Shown here: piece by piece, positions 13,524-26,386 of the stretch | How the letters are laid out: each line of letters opens with the position of its first letter | How positions within the stretch are numbered: position 1 is the stretch's first letter | DNA from: Cryptomeria japonica | Lineage: Eukaryota > Streptophyta > Pinopsida > Cupressales > Cupressaceae | Length of the DNA: 64,000 nucleotides | Assembly (NCBI RefSeq): GCF_030272615.1 | Contig: NC_081408.1 | Span: forward strand, 623,408,383 to 623,472,382 | Direction: 5' to 3' | The notes under the pieces: model-generated | The model's database searches: none | What the model was told of the DNA's origin: nothing | The model's input: the letters and a program-made list of their open reading frames with translations, nothing else | Position numbers and translations under genes: made by a program

Positions 13524-14450
13524 TCAGTAGTCTCTCTTTTCACTAGATTCTTTGTCAAGATAGTTAGAAGCCATATGTCCTATTCTATCACAGTTAAAAC
13601 CTTTTAAAGGTAGCTTTCCTTTATACTTACCTTTTCCTCTTGGTAACCTTCTGGCTAATAATGCTTCAAACTCTTCTTGCTTTTTTATTTCTTCATATAG
13701 TTTGTGTACCTCTTCCATGTTTTTGCAAAATCTTTCACTTGCTCCGTTGTGTCTTCCTTCAGTATACTTATACATTCTATCATTGTAATCATCAGATTCA
13801 CCAATATGAAAAGAACTGAATGCAGATTCAACTTTATTTACCAAAGACCCACTGTTATCAAAATTACCTAACTCAAATGCATGTAGCTTACCAATAGTAG
13901 CATCCAAAGAAACTGACATGTTTGGTACAAGTCTTAATTCATTGATTGCAGAGACTCGAATAGCATAAGAAGGTAGAAGTGTTCTAAGAAACTTACTTGT
14001 TACATCCTTTTCTTCAATAGTGGCCCCTACTCCTTTGATTTGATTGACAGTCTCCTTTAACCTTTTATTGTATTGAGTTATGTTCTCACCTTCATTCATT
14101 CTCATGGATTCAAGTTGACCTCTTAGGCTATCTACTTTTTCTCTCTAAACATGTTCATCACCACCATACATAGATATGAGCTTGTTCCACATCATTTTGG
14201 CATCATTGCAGCCTTCTAGGTCATTAAACTCTGAGTCGGTTAATACAGATGTTATTTCAATCATAGCTTGAATATGTTCTTTCTTTGCCTTTATCTCTTC
14301 TATTGTCATCGGGTTGGTGTTGGGTGCTATGTAATCATTCTCTAGATAATATGTTGCATATTCTCCGATTCCTGATAAGTACAGCTTCATCCTTTTCTAC
14401 CATGTGGAGAAACTAGACTTGTTTAGGTTTCGTGCATCCCTTTTGTACAT
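13524..14450 (-). pseudogene. Array A unit 1: gag
   Basis: This is the capsid/nucleocapsid region, about 309 codons, starting at the ATG complement 14448-14450 (MYKRDA...). Two in-frame TAG codons, at 14397-14399 and 14145-14147, replace CAG codons that unit 2 retains. The C-terminal zinc knuckle is damaged: its first Cys is Gly (KGFNCDRIGH) and its last Cys is Tyr (MASNY). The frame ends with TGA at 13524-13526 right after SEKRDY, a stop shared by all three units although the frame beyond still encodes pol-like sequence. Confidence 0.88.
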
Positions 14451-14500
14451 CTTTGGATCTTTGCCTCAAGTACCTTTAAATTTTTCTTCCGAAGTCCAAA

Positions 14501-14512
14501 GCTCTGATACCA
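14501..14512 (-). promoter_or_regulatory. Primer binding site, array A unit 1
   Basis: The minus strand reads TGGTATCAGAGC, the classical plant copia site complementary to the 3' end of initiator methionine tRNA. It lies two bases from the LTR edge. Confidence 0.9.
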
Positions 14513-14514
14513 AT

Positions 14515-15964
14515 TGTTAGTTGAGATGAGAGGGGGGGGGATGAATCATAAAAACTTACAATACAATATATTCAACAGATTCAACCTCGGTAGCCTTTAA
14601 TGATATGCAACTAAGACTATAAATCATTCAATGCTTATAAATAGATAAACTTAAAAATCATAACACATATAGCACCAGATTAAAGGTGGAAAACCCAAAT
14701 AGGGAAAAACCACTGTGGGATTTCAGACCCACTAAGAAATATACCCTTCTAGAGTATGCTCAGTTAAAAGAAAATCCTGTTAAAGATTACAAACAAATTG
14801 CTAGATGTGACCCAGTTAATGGATTTCCCTTAGACTTGTTAGAAGTGACCTTGTCAAAGGATTTAAAACACTCATTTAGAATGTTACCTTGCTAGAGGGT
14901 TTACAAATAAGACTGTTAAGTCCACTCGGTTAAGAGATTTTCTGTTACTTACAAAATAAACAACAGTAATAAAATATATCTGCAACTTCACATCTGAAAT
15001 GCTAAAGAAAATTCTATTTGCTCAAAACAATCTTGTCACATGACTTATCTTGTACCTTATTGGACTTGCTAGGATTCTCAATCTGTTCTTCAATTAGATC
15101 TTCAAGCTTCTATGCTCGGTAAACATTATTATAGCATCATTGTGCATACATTTTCTTGCATCCATTTTTCATCAACAATTCCTTATTTATAAACAATCTC
15201 TAACCGCTAAATCTCCTTGATCACATTTCCCATGATCAATCTTAGCCATCAGATCTTCAAACTTGACTAGGTTCAATGTATCCTTCGATCTAAAAAATGT
15301 TTTACCTTGCCTTGGAACTTCCATTCCTTCCTTAGAACTTGTGCTAGGTTATTGCGGTTCAATCTATGTTGTAGATCTTCCTTTTTTATTTTCCATGTTG
15401 TCGATCCTCAACATACTTCTTCCATGGCATACCAATCATTTATTCATCTCCAGCTCATCAGCATCCTTTATTAAATAATGCTTTTATCCATCCAATGCGA
15501 TCCATTATAACTCGGTTGTTACTCGGTAAATACTGAACTTCACTTGATAGATGTTCTGCCTTCTTTAACCGATATCGATAACCTTAGGGTTTACCAACTA
15601 GGATCTTTGCTTGGTGATATAGTGCAGTATTAAACATCATATGTAGGATATCAAAACAATCAAAACAACATGATCTCATCATTGTCTAACTCGGTAACAG
15701 TTGCCCACTGAATAACTTATTATTCTCCTTCATTATCACATTCTTTTTGAGTTACTTACTGACCTCTTAATTTTCATCAAAACATACTTCTTAAAATATG
15801 ACAACATCATTCAGAGTCAGAAAATCAATTGCTTCACATCAATGACAAAATAATATTATTAAGATAGTAATCATCCTTCTTCAGTTATATCAACTATCTT
15901 CAACAACCTTCTCAATATCCTTATTGAAATGCCAACAATCAACTTTTTTGTTGTAATGCCAACA
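14515..15964 (-). repeat. LTR2 of array A (inner)
   Basis: It starts TGTTAGTTGAG and ends ATGCCAACA. It lacks an 18-bp segment near 14840 that LTR1 has. With LTR3 it shares the variants GGGGATGAATC and ATTAAAGGTGG, which are absent from the outer LTRs. It serves both as the 5' LTR of unit 1 and the 3' LTR of unit 2. Confidence 0.93.
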
Positions 15965-16323
15965 ATCTCCCACTTTGGCATTGATGGCAAAACCAACTTG
16001 ATTTGATTCAATTGATTCAGATTCTGATTGTTGTGTCAACTTCTCCAGGTGTGTAGATTTCTTCTGAAGTCTTCTCCTCCTGTCATTAGTCTTCACCATT
16101 TAGTCTTCTCCCTCTTTGACAACAATGCCAAAAAGAAAACTAATTCATGATTTCTGCCTTTGTGAGGTAATATCCTTGCAGTCTCATTCATAGTCAAAGC
16201 ATCTTTGTCTTCAATCACTTTTTATTGTACAAATTTAGGCGACCTCCTAAAGTGTAAAGCAGCATCAACTTCATAGATAGTTATTCTTTAGATTCAGAGA
16301 ATTGCTGCATTTACCGAACTCTT

Positions 16324-18175
16324 TTAGTGAGTACTAGATAGGGGTAGGACCCCTAACTGACTTTTGAGATACTCAAAAAGGTCCCTTGGTAGTGGCTTTG
16401 TGAAAATATCTGCTATTTATTCCTTTGAACTGATCTATTCCAGCACAACTTTCTTCTCTTGAACTTCTTCTCTGAGAAAATGATACTTTATAGAGATATG
16501 CTCTGTCTTAGAGTGCATTACCGGATTCTTTGAAATGTTTATGGCACTAGTATTATCATAGAATATAGTTACTAGTTCAATAAATTTCTCATTCATACCT
16601 TCCAATAGTTGTGTGATCCATGCTGTGTTGGTAGAATTCAATGCTTCAGCGACATATTCAGCTTGAGCTGTTGACTATGAAATGCATCCTTGTTTCTTGC
16701 TAAGCCAACTTACTAGTCTATCTCCCAAGAAGAAAGCTCCACCGCTTGTGCTTTTCCTATCATCAATGTTTCCTACCCAGTCAGCATCAATATAGACTCT
16801 TAGGTCAAAAACTTTCCCTTTTTGATATGCTAAGCCATAATCTTCAATGCCTTTCAGGTATCTAAAAATTCTCTGGACTGCTAGGATTTGCAGAAAATCT
16901 TGGAACTATACCTATTGCATGTGCTATATCTGGTCTATTGTGAACCACATATTGCAACTTTCCAATCATAGATCGGTAAAGTGTCTCATCAACAGATGTA
17001 GATTCATCATTCTTTGATAGTTTACAGTTGGTAGTCATAGGAGTACTTACAGGTTAAGAATCCTCCATTCCAAATTTCTTGAGGATTTCCTTTATATACT
17101 TGGATTGATTAATGAAAATCTTATTTTTCATTTGCAGTATCTGTAAACCTATAAAATACTTTATTTCACCGATTAATGAAAGCTCAAATTCTTTGCACAT
17201 TTCATTTCCAAAGTTCCTGCATAGGGAGTCATTTCTACAAAAATTAATATCATCAACAAATATGGCTGAAAGCAGTATACCATTGTTCTCATCATTCTTC
17301 ATATACATGTTGTTGTTTTCACATGTCTTTATAAATCCAATCTAGATCAAATAAGAGTGCAGTCTTTCATACCATGCTCTGGGTGCTTGCTTTAGACCAT
17401 ATAATGCTTTGTTCAGCTTACATACCTAATCTTTATTCTTGTCTTCAATAAATCCTTCAGGCTGTTCAATGTAAACTTCTTCTAGTATACCATTCATAAA
17501 TGTAGATTTAACATCCATTTGATATACTTTGAAATTTTTGTAAGTAGCATATGCCAACAATGTTCTTACTCCTTCAAGTCTTGCCACAGGTGCAAAAGTC
17601 TCACCATAATCAATTCCTTCTTCTTGAGCATAACCTTTACAAACTAGTCTTGCTTTATTCCGAATGACCTCATCTTTTTCATTCAGCTTGTTTCTGAAAA
17701 TCCACTTTGTACCGATTACATTTTTCTTTTTTGGTCTTGAGACCAATGTCCATGTTTCATTCTTCTTGATTTGATCAATCTCTTTTGTCATAGCATTTAT
17801 CCAATCTTTATTACTAAATGCCTCTTTTACTATCCTCAGTTCAAATTCAGATATCAGACATGTGTTTTGTCTCAGTTTGTTCCTTGTCATTACTAGATTA
17901 TCCTTATCTCCTCTAATCTCACTTGATGCGTGATTTCTTTTGACACACTTGGATAATATGGGCTCGGTAGGCTCTATATGATCTTCTTCATCACTCAGTA
18001 ACTGAGTATTCTCTTCATTTTCTTCATCAACTTTCTTGGTAGGATTTCTCAGTTGAACATAAACAAATTCTTCATAATTTTCCGGTTCTTTGGAATTTCC
18101 TTCATCATTTCTTTCTGCAAATTCATCAATTTTCACATTTGCACTTTCTACTATTTTATTAGATGATTTTATCAA
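16324..18175 (-). pseudogene. Array A unit 2: reverse transcriptase and RNase H
   Basis: The same module as in unit 1 but more broken. 17426-18175 is a 249-aa frame with the acidic linker ([10 protein letters not shown]) and the RT N-terminus through [13 protein letters not shown]. 17054-17308 carries FVDDINFCRND, so the YVDD-like box is kept but neighbouring residues have changed. RNase H is split, with a clean frame only at 16435-16641. A deletion near 16880-16895 removes sequence present in unit 1. The pol stop would be TAA at 16324-16326. Confidence 0.88.
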
Positions 18176-18322
18176 ACATTTAAATGCTTTGCTTCTAGAA
18201 GAATAACCAAGAAATGTTCCTTCATCGCTTTTCTGATCAAACTTTCCATTTCTGTCATCTTTGTGAACATAACATCTACTTTCAAATATCTTAAAATAAC
18301 TTACACTGGGTTTCTTACCATA

Positions 18323-19430
18323 CTAGATTTCATATGGTGTCTTAAAGGTTCCTTTCTTCGGTTGTACTCGGTTCAGGGTGTAAACTGCAGTGCTGATTGC
18401 TTCTCTCCAAAATGTTTGAGGTACCCTCTTTTCTATCATCAGGGTCCTGGCACAATCTACAATTGATCTGTTTCTTCTTTCAACTATCCCATTTTGCTGA
18501 GGTGTTCTCGGTGCAGACACTTGTCTCTTTATACCATCATCATTGCAAAATAGGTTAAGTTCATCAGAAATGAATTCTCCTCCTCTATCAGATCTTAGAC
18601 ATTCCAACTGTCTTCCTGTTTCTTTTTCAACTCTAGCCTTATACCATTTGAACATTTGAAAGGCTTCTGATTTCTCTTTTAAAAACATAACTGACATCAT
18701 TCTTGAGTAATCATCCACAAATAATATGAAGTATCTATCTCCATAAGAACTTTGAACTTTCATAGGACCACAAACATCAGTGTGCACAAGATCTAAAATT
18801 CCTTTAGAAGTGTAGGACTTACTTGTAAAACTTGACCTTGTCATCTTACCTATCTGGTATCCATAACATATTTCATTCTCTAGTTTTTCCAAGCTAGGTA
18901 GACCTCTTACTCGGTGCTTCTTGCTTATTTTGATCAAGTTATCAAAATTTACATTGAAAAACCTTTTATGCCATAACCAGGTATCATCTATGTTAGCATA
19001 CAGACAATTATTCTTAGTTGAGTCAAGATGAAATGTATTACCTTTTGTTTGTGTCCCGGTAGCAGCTAGCTTTCCATGTTTGTCATGAACTTTGACACAT
19101 CCCTTCTAAAATTCTATTCGGTATCCTGTATTGTTTAGTTGTGCTACACTCAACAAATTGTATTTCAAACCTTCAACCCAGTATACATCATCACATTTAG
19201 CATTGTCAAGAAGTGTTGTGGATCCTTTACCATTCACCGGACATGTTGCATCATTATCGAATCTTACATAACCTCCATCATAGTCTTCTAATTTAACAAA
19301 CTTGTGTTTATCACCTGTCATGTGAGCATCCACTATCTATGATCCAAGAATCATTTTTATTTATGTGAGATATTAGGGCTTTTTCTTCATACCTTTCTTC
19401 ATCTGATCCATCTTTGTTGGCCACATAAAC
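18323..19430 (-). pseudogene. Array A unit 2: protease and integrase
   Basis: Integrase (18323-18937 and upstream) keeps all three core positions: HTDVCGP, CLRSDRGGEF and PQQNGIVERRN. It ends at the shared TAG (18323-18325) after TPYEI. The protease has a 5-bp deletion just after the DSGCS motif near 19325, which shifts the frame, so a second frame starts at 19333. This is the best integrase core of the three units, though it cannot be produced as part of an intact polyprotein. Confidence 0.88.
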
Positions 19431-19559
19431 AACTTCCTCTATATCAGTTCCATTAGATTTATCATTGTTGGATTCCTCATCAACTACTAGGTATGTCTTT
19501 CTATCTTTCCTTCTGAAGTCTCGGTGTCCTCTGTATTGGTTGTCTTTCTGTCTCTCATC

Positions 19560-20486
19560 TCAGTAGTCTCTCTTTTCACTGGATTCTTTGTCAAGATAGT
19601 TAGAAGCCATATGTCCTATTCTATCACAGTTAAAACATTTTAAAGGTAACTTTCCTTTATACTTACCTTTTCCTCTCGGTAACCTTCTGGCTAATAATGC
19701 TTCAAACTCTTCTGGCTTTTTTATTTCTTCATATAGTTTGTGTACCTCTCCCATGTTTTTGCGAAATCTTTCATTTGCTCCACTACAATTTCCTTCAGTA
19801 TACTTATACATTCTATCATTGTAATCATCAGATTCACCAATATGAAAAGAACTGAATGCAGATTCAACTTTATTTATTGAAGACCCACTGTTATCAAAAT
19901 TACTTAACTCAAATGCATGTAGCTTACCAATAGTAGCATCCAAAGAAACCGACATGTTTGGTATAGATCTTAATTCATTGATTGCAGAGACTCGAATAGC
20001 ATAAGGAAGCAGAAGTGTTCTAAGAAACTTACTTGTTACATCCTTTTCTTCAATTGTTCCCCCTGCTCCTTTGATTTGATTGATAGTCTCCTTTAACCTT
20101 GTATTGTTTTGAGTTAAGTTCTCACCCTCATTCATTCTCAAGGATTCAAGTTGACCTCTTAGGCTATCTACTTTTTCTCTCTGAACATGTTCATCACCAC
20201 CATACATAGATATGAGCTTGTTCCACATCGTTTTGGCATCATTGCAGCCTTCTAGGTCATTGAACTCTGAGTCGATTAATGCAGATGTTATTTCAATCAT
20301 AGCTTGAATATGTTCTTGCTTTGCCTTTATCTCTTCTATTGTCATCGGGTTGGTGTTGGGTGCTATGTAATCATTCTCCAGATAATATGTTGCATATTCT
20401 CTGATTCCTGATAAGTGCAGCTTCATCCTTTTCTGCCATGTGGAGAAACTAGACTTGTTCAGCTTTGGTGCATCCCTTTTGTACAT
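19560..20486 (-). CDS. Array A unit 2: gag, 308 aa, open from start codon to the shared stop
   Basis: The only gag in the array without an internal stop. It starts MYKRDAPKLNKSSF, typical of copia gag in which the N-terminus is retrotransposon-specific, followed by the LESLRMNEGE capsid helix region and a basic KGKYKGKLP tract before the zinc knuckle CFNCDRIGHMASNY. The final Cys of the CX2CX4HX4C knuckle is Tyr, so RNA binding is probably impaired. It ends at the TGA shared with the other units. Gag would assemble cytoplasmic virus-like particles. As part of a dead element I expect no function, but it could encode a protein if transcribed. Confidence 0.75.
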   Translation of the reverse strand: MYKRDAPKLNKSSFSTWQKRMKLHLSGIREYATYYLENDYIAPNTNPMTIEEIKAKQEHIQAMIEITSALIDSEFNDLEGCNDAKTMWNKLISMYGGDEHVQREKVDSLRGQLESLRMNEGENLTQNNTRLKETINQIKGAGGTIEEKDVTSKFLRTLLLPYAIRVSAINELRSIPNMSVSLDATIGKLHAFELSNFDNSGSSINKVESAFSSFHIGESDDYNDRMYKYTEGNCSGANERFRKNMGEVHKLYEEIKKPEEFEALLARRLPRGKGKYKGKLPLKCFNCDRIGHMASNYLDKESSEKRDY

Positions 20487-20536
20487 CTTTGGATCTTTGC
20501 CTCAAGTACCTTTAAACTTTTCTTCCGAATTCCAAA

Positions 20537-20548
20537 GCTTTGATACCA
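20537..20548 (-). promoter_or_regulatory. Primer binding site, array A unit 2
   Basis: The minus strand reads TGGTATCAAAGC, the Met-tRNA site with one G-to-A change relative to the other units. Confidence 0.85.
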
Positions 20549-20550
20549 AT

Positions 20551-22015
20551 TTTTAGTTGAGATGAGATGGGGGGATGAATCATAAAAACTTACAATACAA
20601 TATATTCAACAGATTCAACCTCGGTAGCCTTTAATGATATGCAACTAAGACTGTAAATCATTCAATGCTTATAAATAAATACACTTAAAAATCATAACAC
20701 ATATAGCACCAGATTAAAGGTGGAAAACCCAAATAGGGAAAAACCACTGTGGGATTTCGGACCCACTAAGATATATACCCTTCTAGAGTATGCACGGTTA
20801 ATAGAAAATCCTGTTAAAGATTACAAACACATTACTAGATTTGACCCGGTTAAGGGATTTCCCTTAGACTTGTTAGATTCTTGCACTTTGTTACAAGTGA
20901 CCTTGTCAAAAGATTTCAAACACTCATTTAGAATGTTACCTTGCTAGAGGGTTAACAAATAAGACTGTTAAGTCCACTCGATTAAGAGATTTTCTGTTAC
21001 TTACAAAATAAACGATAGTAATAAATATATCTGCAACTTCACATCTGAAATGCTAAAGCAAATTCTATTTGCTCAAAACAATCTTGTCACACGACTTATC
21101 TTGTCCCTTATTGGACTTCCCGGGCTTCTCAATCTATTCTTCAATCAGATCTTCAAGCTTCTATGCTTAGTAAAAATTATTGTAGGATCATTGTGCATAC
21201 ATTTGCCCGCATCCATTGTTCATCAACAATTCCTTATTTATAAACAATCTCTAACCGCTAAATCTCCTTGATCACATTTACCATGATCAATCTTAGCCAT
21301 CAGATCTTCAAACTTGACCAGGTTCAATGTATCCTTCGATCTGAAAAATGTTTTACCTTGTCTTGGAACTTGCATTTCTTCCTTAGAACTTGTGCTAGGT
21401 TATTGCGGTTCAATCTGTGTTGTAGATCTTCCTTTTTTATTTTCCATGTCATCGATCCTCAACATACTTCATGCATAGCATACCAATCATTTATTCATCT
21501 CCAGCTCATCAATATCCTTTATTAAATAATGCTTTTATCCATCCAATGCGATCTATTATAACTCGGTTGTTACTCAGTAAATATTGAACTTCACTTGGTA
21601 GATGTTCTGTCTTCTTTAACCGATATCGATAACCTTAGGGTTTATCGACTAGGTTCTTTTCTCGGTGATATAGTAAAGTATTAAACATCATATATATGAT
21701 ATCAAAACAATCAAAACAACATGATCTCATCATTGTCTAACTCGGTAATAGTTTCCCATTGAATAACTTATTATTCTCCTTCATTATCACATTCTTTTTG
21801 AGTTACTTACTGACCTCTTAATTTTCATCAAAACATACTTCTTAAAATATGGCAACATCATTCTAAGTCAGAAAATCAATTGCTTGACATCAATGACAAA
21901 ATAATATTATTAAGATAGTAATCATCCTTCTTCAGTTATATCAATGATCTTCAACAACCTTCTCAATATCCTTATTGAAATGCCAACAATCTCCTTTTTT
22001 GTTGTAATACCAACT
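20551..22015 (-). repeat. LTR3 of array A (inner)
   Basis: Both termini are mutated: the outer edge reads TTTTAG instead of TGTTAG and the inner edge CAACT instead of CAACA. It keeps the 18-bp segment missing from LTR2 but otherwise shares LTR2-specific variants. Confidence 0.93.
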
Positions 22016-22374
22016 ATCTCCCCCTTTGGCATTGATGGCAAAACCAACTTGATTTGATTCAATTGATTCAGATACTGATTGTTGTGTCAACTTCTCCATT
22101 TGTGTAGATTTATTCTGATGTCTTCTCCTCCTGTCATTAGTCTTCACCATTTAGTCTTCTTCCCCTTTGACAACAATGCCAAAAAGAAAACTAATTCATG
22201 ATTTCTACCTTTGTGAGGTAATATCCTTGCAGTCTCATTCATAGTCAGAGCATCTTTGTCTTCAATCACTTTTTATTGTACAACTTTAGGCGACCTCCTA
22301 AAGTGTAAAGCAGCATCAACTTCATAGATAGTTATTCTTTAGATTCAGAGAATTAATGCTTTTATCGAACTCTG

Positions 22375-24242
22375 TCAGTGAGTACTAGATAGGGGTAGGA
22401 CCCCTAACTGACTTCTAAGATACTCAAAAGTGTCCCTTGGTAGTGGCTTTGTGAAAATATCTGCTATTTGTTCCTTTGAACTAATATATTCCAGCACAAC
22501 TTTCTTTTCTTGAACTTCTTCTCTGAGAAAATGATACTTTATAGAGATATGCTTTGTCTTAGAGTGCATTACCGGATTCTTTGAAATGTTAATGGCACTA
22601 GTATTATCAAAGAATATAGTTACTTGTTTAGTAAATTTCTCATTCATACCTTCCAACAGTTTTGTGATGCATGCTATGTTGGTACAATTCAATGTTGCAG
22701 TGACATATTTAGCTTCAGCTGTTGACTGTGAAATGCATCCATGTTTCTTGCTAAGCCAACATACTAGTCTATCTCCCAAGAAGAAAGCTCCACCGCTTGT
22801 GCTTTTCCTATCATCAATGTTTCCTGCCCAGTTAGCATCAGTATAAACTTTTAGGTCAAAAACATTCCCTTTTTGATATGCTAAGCCATAATCTTAAGTG
22901 CCTTTCAGGTATTTGAAAATTCTCTGGATTGTTGTCATATGTGTTTCCTTGGGATCTGCAGAAAATCTTTCAACTATACCTACTACATGTGCTATATCTG
23001 GTCTACTGTGAACCACATATTGCAACTTTCCAATCATAGATCAATAAAGTGTCTCATCAACAGATGCAGATTCATCATTCTTTGATAGTTTATAGTTGGT
23101 AGTCATGGATTACTTATAGGTTTAGAATCCTCCATTCCAAATTTCTTGAGGATTTCCTTTATATACTTGGATTGATTAATGAAAATCTTATTTTTCATTT
23201 GCGGTATCTGTAAACCTATAAAATAATTTATTTCACCAATTAATGACATCTCAAATTCTTTGCACATTTCATTTCCAAAGTTCTTGAATAGGGAGTCATT
23301 TCCACAAAAAATAATATCATCAACAAATATGGCTGAAAGCAGTATACCATTGTTCTCATTATTCTTCATATACATGTTGTTGTTTTCACTTGTCCTTATA
23401 AATCCAATCTTGATCAAATAAGAGTGCAGTCTTTCATACCATGCTATGGGTGCTTTCTTTAGACCATATAATGCTTTGTTCAGCTTACATACCTGATCTT
23501 TATTCTTGTCTTCAATAAATCCTTCAGGCTGTTCAATATAATCTTCTTCTAGTATACCATTCAAAAATGCAGATTTAACATCCATTTCATATACTTTGAA
23601 ATTTTTGTAAGTAGCATATGCCAACAATGTTCTTACTCCTTCAAGTCTTGCCACAAGTGCAAAAGTCTCACCATAATCAATTCCTTCTTCTTGAGCATAA
23701 CCTTTGCAAACTAGTCTTGCTTTATTCCGAATGACCTCACCTTTTTCATTCAGCTTGTTTCTAAAAATCCACTTTGTACCGATTACATTTTTCTCTTTTG
23801 GTCTTGAGACCAATGTCCATGTTTCATTCTTCTTGATTTGATCAATCTCTTCTATCATAGCATTTATCCAATCTTTATTACTAAATGCCTCTTTTACTAT
23901 CCTCGGTTCAAATTTAGATATCAAACATGTGTTTTGTCTCAGTTTGTTCCTTGTCATTACTGGATCATCCTTATCTCCTATAATCTGACTTGATGCGTGA
24001 TTTCTTTTGACACACTTGGATAATATGGGCTCGGTAGGCTCTATATGATCTTCTTCATCACTCGGTAACTGAGTATTCTCTTCATTTTCTTCATCAACTT
24101 TCTCGGTAGGATTTCTCGGTTGAACATAAACAAATTCTTCATAATTTTCTAGTTCTTTGGAATTTCCTTCATCATTTCTTTCTACAAATTCATCAATTTT
24201 CACATTTGCACTTTCTACTATTTTGTTAGATGATTTTATCAA
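22375..24242 (-). pseudogene. Array A unit 3: reverse transcriptase and RNase H
   Basis: 23103-24242 is the longest pol frame of the array (379 aa). It holds the linker [30 protein letters not shown], the strand MDVKSAFLNGIL, LYGLKKAPIAWYERL and FVDDIIFCGND. A frameshift near 23100 separates it from RNase H (22375-22779), which has STAEAKYVTATL and ends KEQIADIFTKPLPRD. The catalytic RT residues look intact, but separate parts of the polyprotein are broken. Confidence 0.9.
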
Positions 24243-24389
24243 ACATTTAAATGCTTTGCTTCTAGAAGAATAACCAAGAAATGTTCCTTCATCACTTTTC
24301 TGATCAAACTTTCCATTTCTGTCATCTTTGTGAACATAACATCTACTTCCAAATATCTTAAAATAACTTACATTGGGTTTCTCATCATA

Positions 24390-25345
24390 CTAGATTTCAT
24401 ATGGTGTCTTCAAAGTTCCTTTCTTCAGTTGGACTCGGTTCAGGGTGTAAACTGCAGTGCTGATTGCTTCTCTCCAAAATGTTTGAGGTACCCTCTTTTC
24501 TATCATCAGGGTTCTAGCACAATATACAATTGATCTGTTTCTTCTTTTAGCCATCCCATTTTGCTAAGGTGTTCTCGGTGCAGACACTTGTCTCTTTATA
24601 CCATCATCATTGTAAAATAGTTTAAATTCATCATAAATGAAATCTCCTCCTATATCAAATCTTAGACATTCCAACTGTCTTCTTGTTTCTTTTTCAGCTC
24701 TAGCCTTATACCATTTGAACATTTGAAAGGCTTCTGATTTCTCTTTTAAAAACATAACTAACATCATTCTTGAGTAATCATCCACAAATAATATGAAGTA
24801 TCTATCTCCATAATAACTTTGAACTTTCATAGGACCACAAAGATCAGTGTGCACAAGATCTAAAATTCCTTTAGAAGTGTAGGACTTACTTGTAAAACTT
24901 GACCTTGTCATCTAACTCATCTGGCATCCATGACATATTGCATTCTCTGGTTTTTCCAAGCTAGGTAGACCTCTTACTCAATGCTTCTTGCTTATTTTGA
25001 TCAAGTTATCAAAATTTACAGGAAAAAACCTTTTATTCCATAACCAGGTATCATCTATGTTAGCATACAGACAATTGTCAAGAAGTGTTATGGATCCTTT
25101 ACCTTTCACCAGACATGGTGCATCATTACCAAATCTTACACAACCTCCATCATAGTCTTCTAATTTAACAAACTTGTGTTTATCACCTGTCATTTGATGT
25201 GAGCATCCACTATCTATGATCCAAGAATCATTTTTATTTATGTGAGATATTAGGGCTTTTTCTTCGTACCGTTCTTCATCTAGTCCATCTTTGATGGCCA
25301 CATAAACGACTTCCTCTATATTAGTTCCATTAGATTTATCATCAT
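24390..25345 (-). pseudogene. Array A unit 3: protease and integrase with internal deletion
   Basis: The protease DSGCSHQM motif and GDKHKF are present (24978-25301). An in-frame 195-bp deletion at about 25074 then joins the end of the protease to the zinc-binding start of integrase (NCLYANIDDTW). In integrase, RTP is followed by a TAG and the catalytic Glu position is Lys (AKRRN). The shared TAG after TPYEI is at 24390-24392. Confidence 0.87.
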
Positions 25346-25363
25346 TGGATTCCTCATCAGCTA

Positions 25364-26336
25364 CTAGGCATGTCTTTCTATCTTTCCTTCTGAAGTCTCG
25401 GTGTCCTCTATATTGGTTGTCTTTCTGTCTCTCATCTTAGTAGTCTCTCTTCTCACTAGATTCTTTGTCAAGATATGTCCTATTCTATCACAGTTAAAAC
25501 ATTTTAAAGGTAGCTTTCCTTTATACTTACCTTTTCCTCTCGGTAACCTTTTGGCTAATAATGCTTCAAACTCTTCTTTTTTTTTTATTTCTTCATATAG
25601 TTTGTGTACCTCTTCCATGTTTTTGCGAAATATTTCAATTGCTCCACTGTGATTTCCTTTAGTATACTTATACATTCTATCATTGTAATCATTAGATTCA
25701 CCAATATGAAAATAACTAAATGCAGATTCAACTTTATTTACTGAAGACCCACTATTATCAAAATTACTTAACTCAAATGCATGTAGCTTACCAATAGTAG
25801 CATCCAAAGAAACCGACATGTTTGGTACAAATCTTAATTCATTGATTGCAAAGACTCGAATAGCATAAGCTGGTAAAAGTGTTCTAAGCAACTTACTTGT
25901 TACATCCTTTTCTTCAATAGTTCCCCCTGCTCCTTTGATTTGATTGACAGTCTCCTTTAACCTTGTACTATATTGAGTGACGTTCTCACCTTCATTCATT
26001 CTGACCTCTTAGTCTATCTACTTTTTCTCTCTAAACATTTTCATCACCACCATACAAAGATATGAGCTTGTTCCTCATTGTTTTGCCATCACTACAGCCT
26101 TCTAGGTCATTAAACTCTGAGTCAGTTAATGCAGATGTTATTTCAATCATAGCTTGAATATGTTCTTGCTTTGCCTTTACCTCTTCTATTGTCATCGGGT
26201 TGGTGATGGGTGCTATGTAATCATTCTCCAGATAATATGTTGCATATTCTCCAATTCCTGATAAGTGTGGCTTCATCCTTTTCTGCCATGTGGAGAAACT
26301 AGACTTGTTCAGCTTTGGTGCATCCCTTTTGTACAT
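25364..26336 (-). pseudogene. Array A unit 3: gag
   Basis: The gag region starts MYKRDAPKLNK at 26336. A stop near 26031 and a small deletion around 26005 split it into 26031-26336 and 25364-25999. A further deletion just after the zinc-knuckle His (CFNCDRIGH) near 25476 removes the last part of the knuckle and shifts the frame. The codon matching the shared post-SEKRDY stop is TAA at 25437-25439. Confidence 0.87.
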
Positions 26337-26386
26337 CTATGGATCTTTGCCTCAAGTACCTTTAAACTTTTCTTCCGAAGTCCAAA

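Noticed and set aside
14501-14512. tRNA gene suggested by Met-tRNA-like words (also at 20537, 26387, 33695 and 49353)
   Set aside because: Only the primer-binding 12-mer is present, at LTR edges; there is no cloverleaf.
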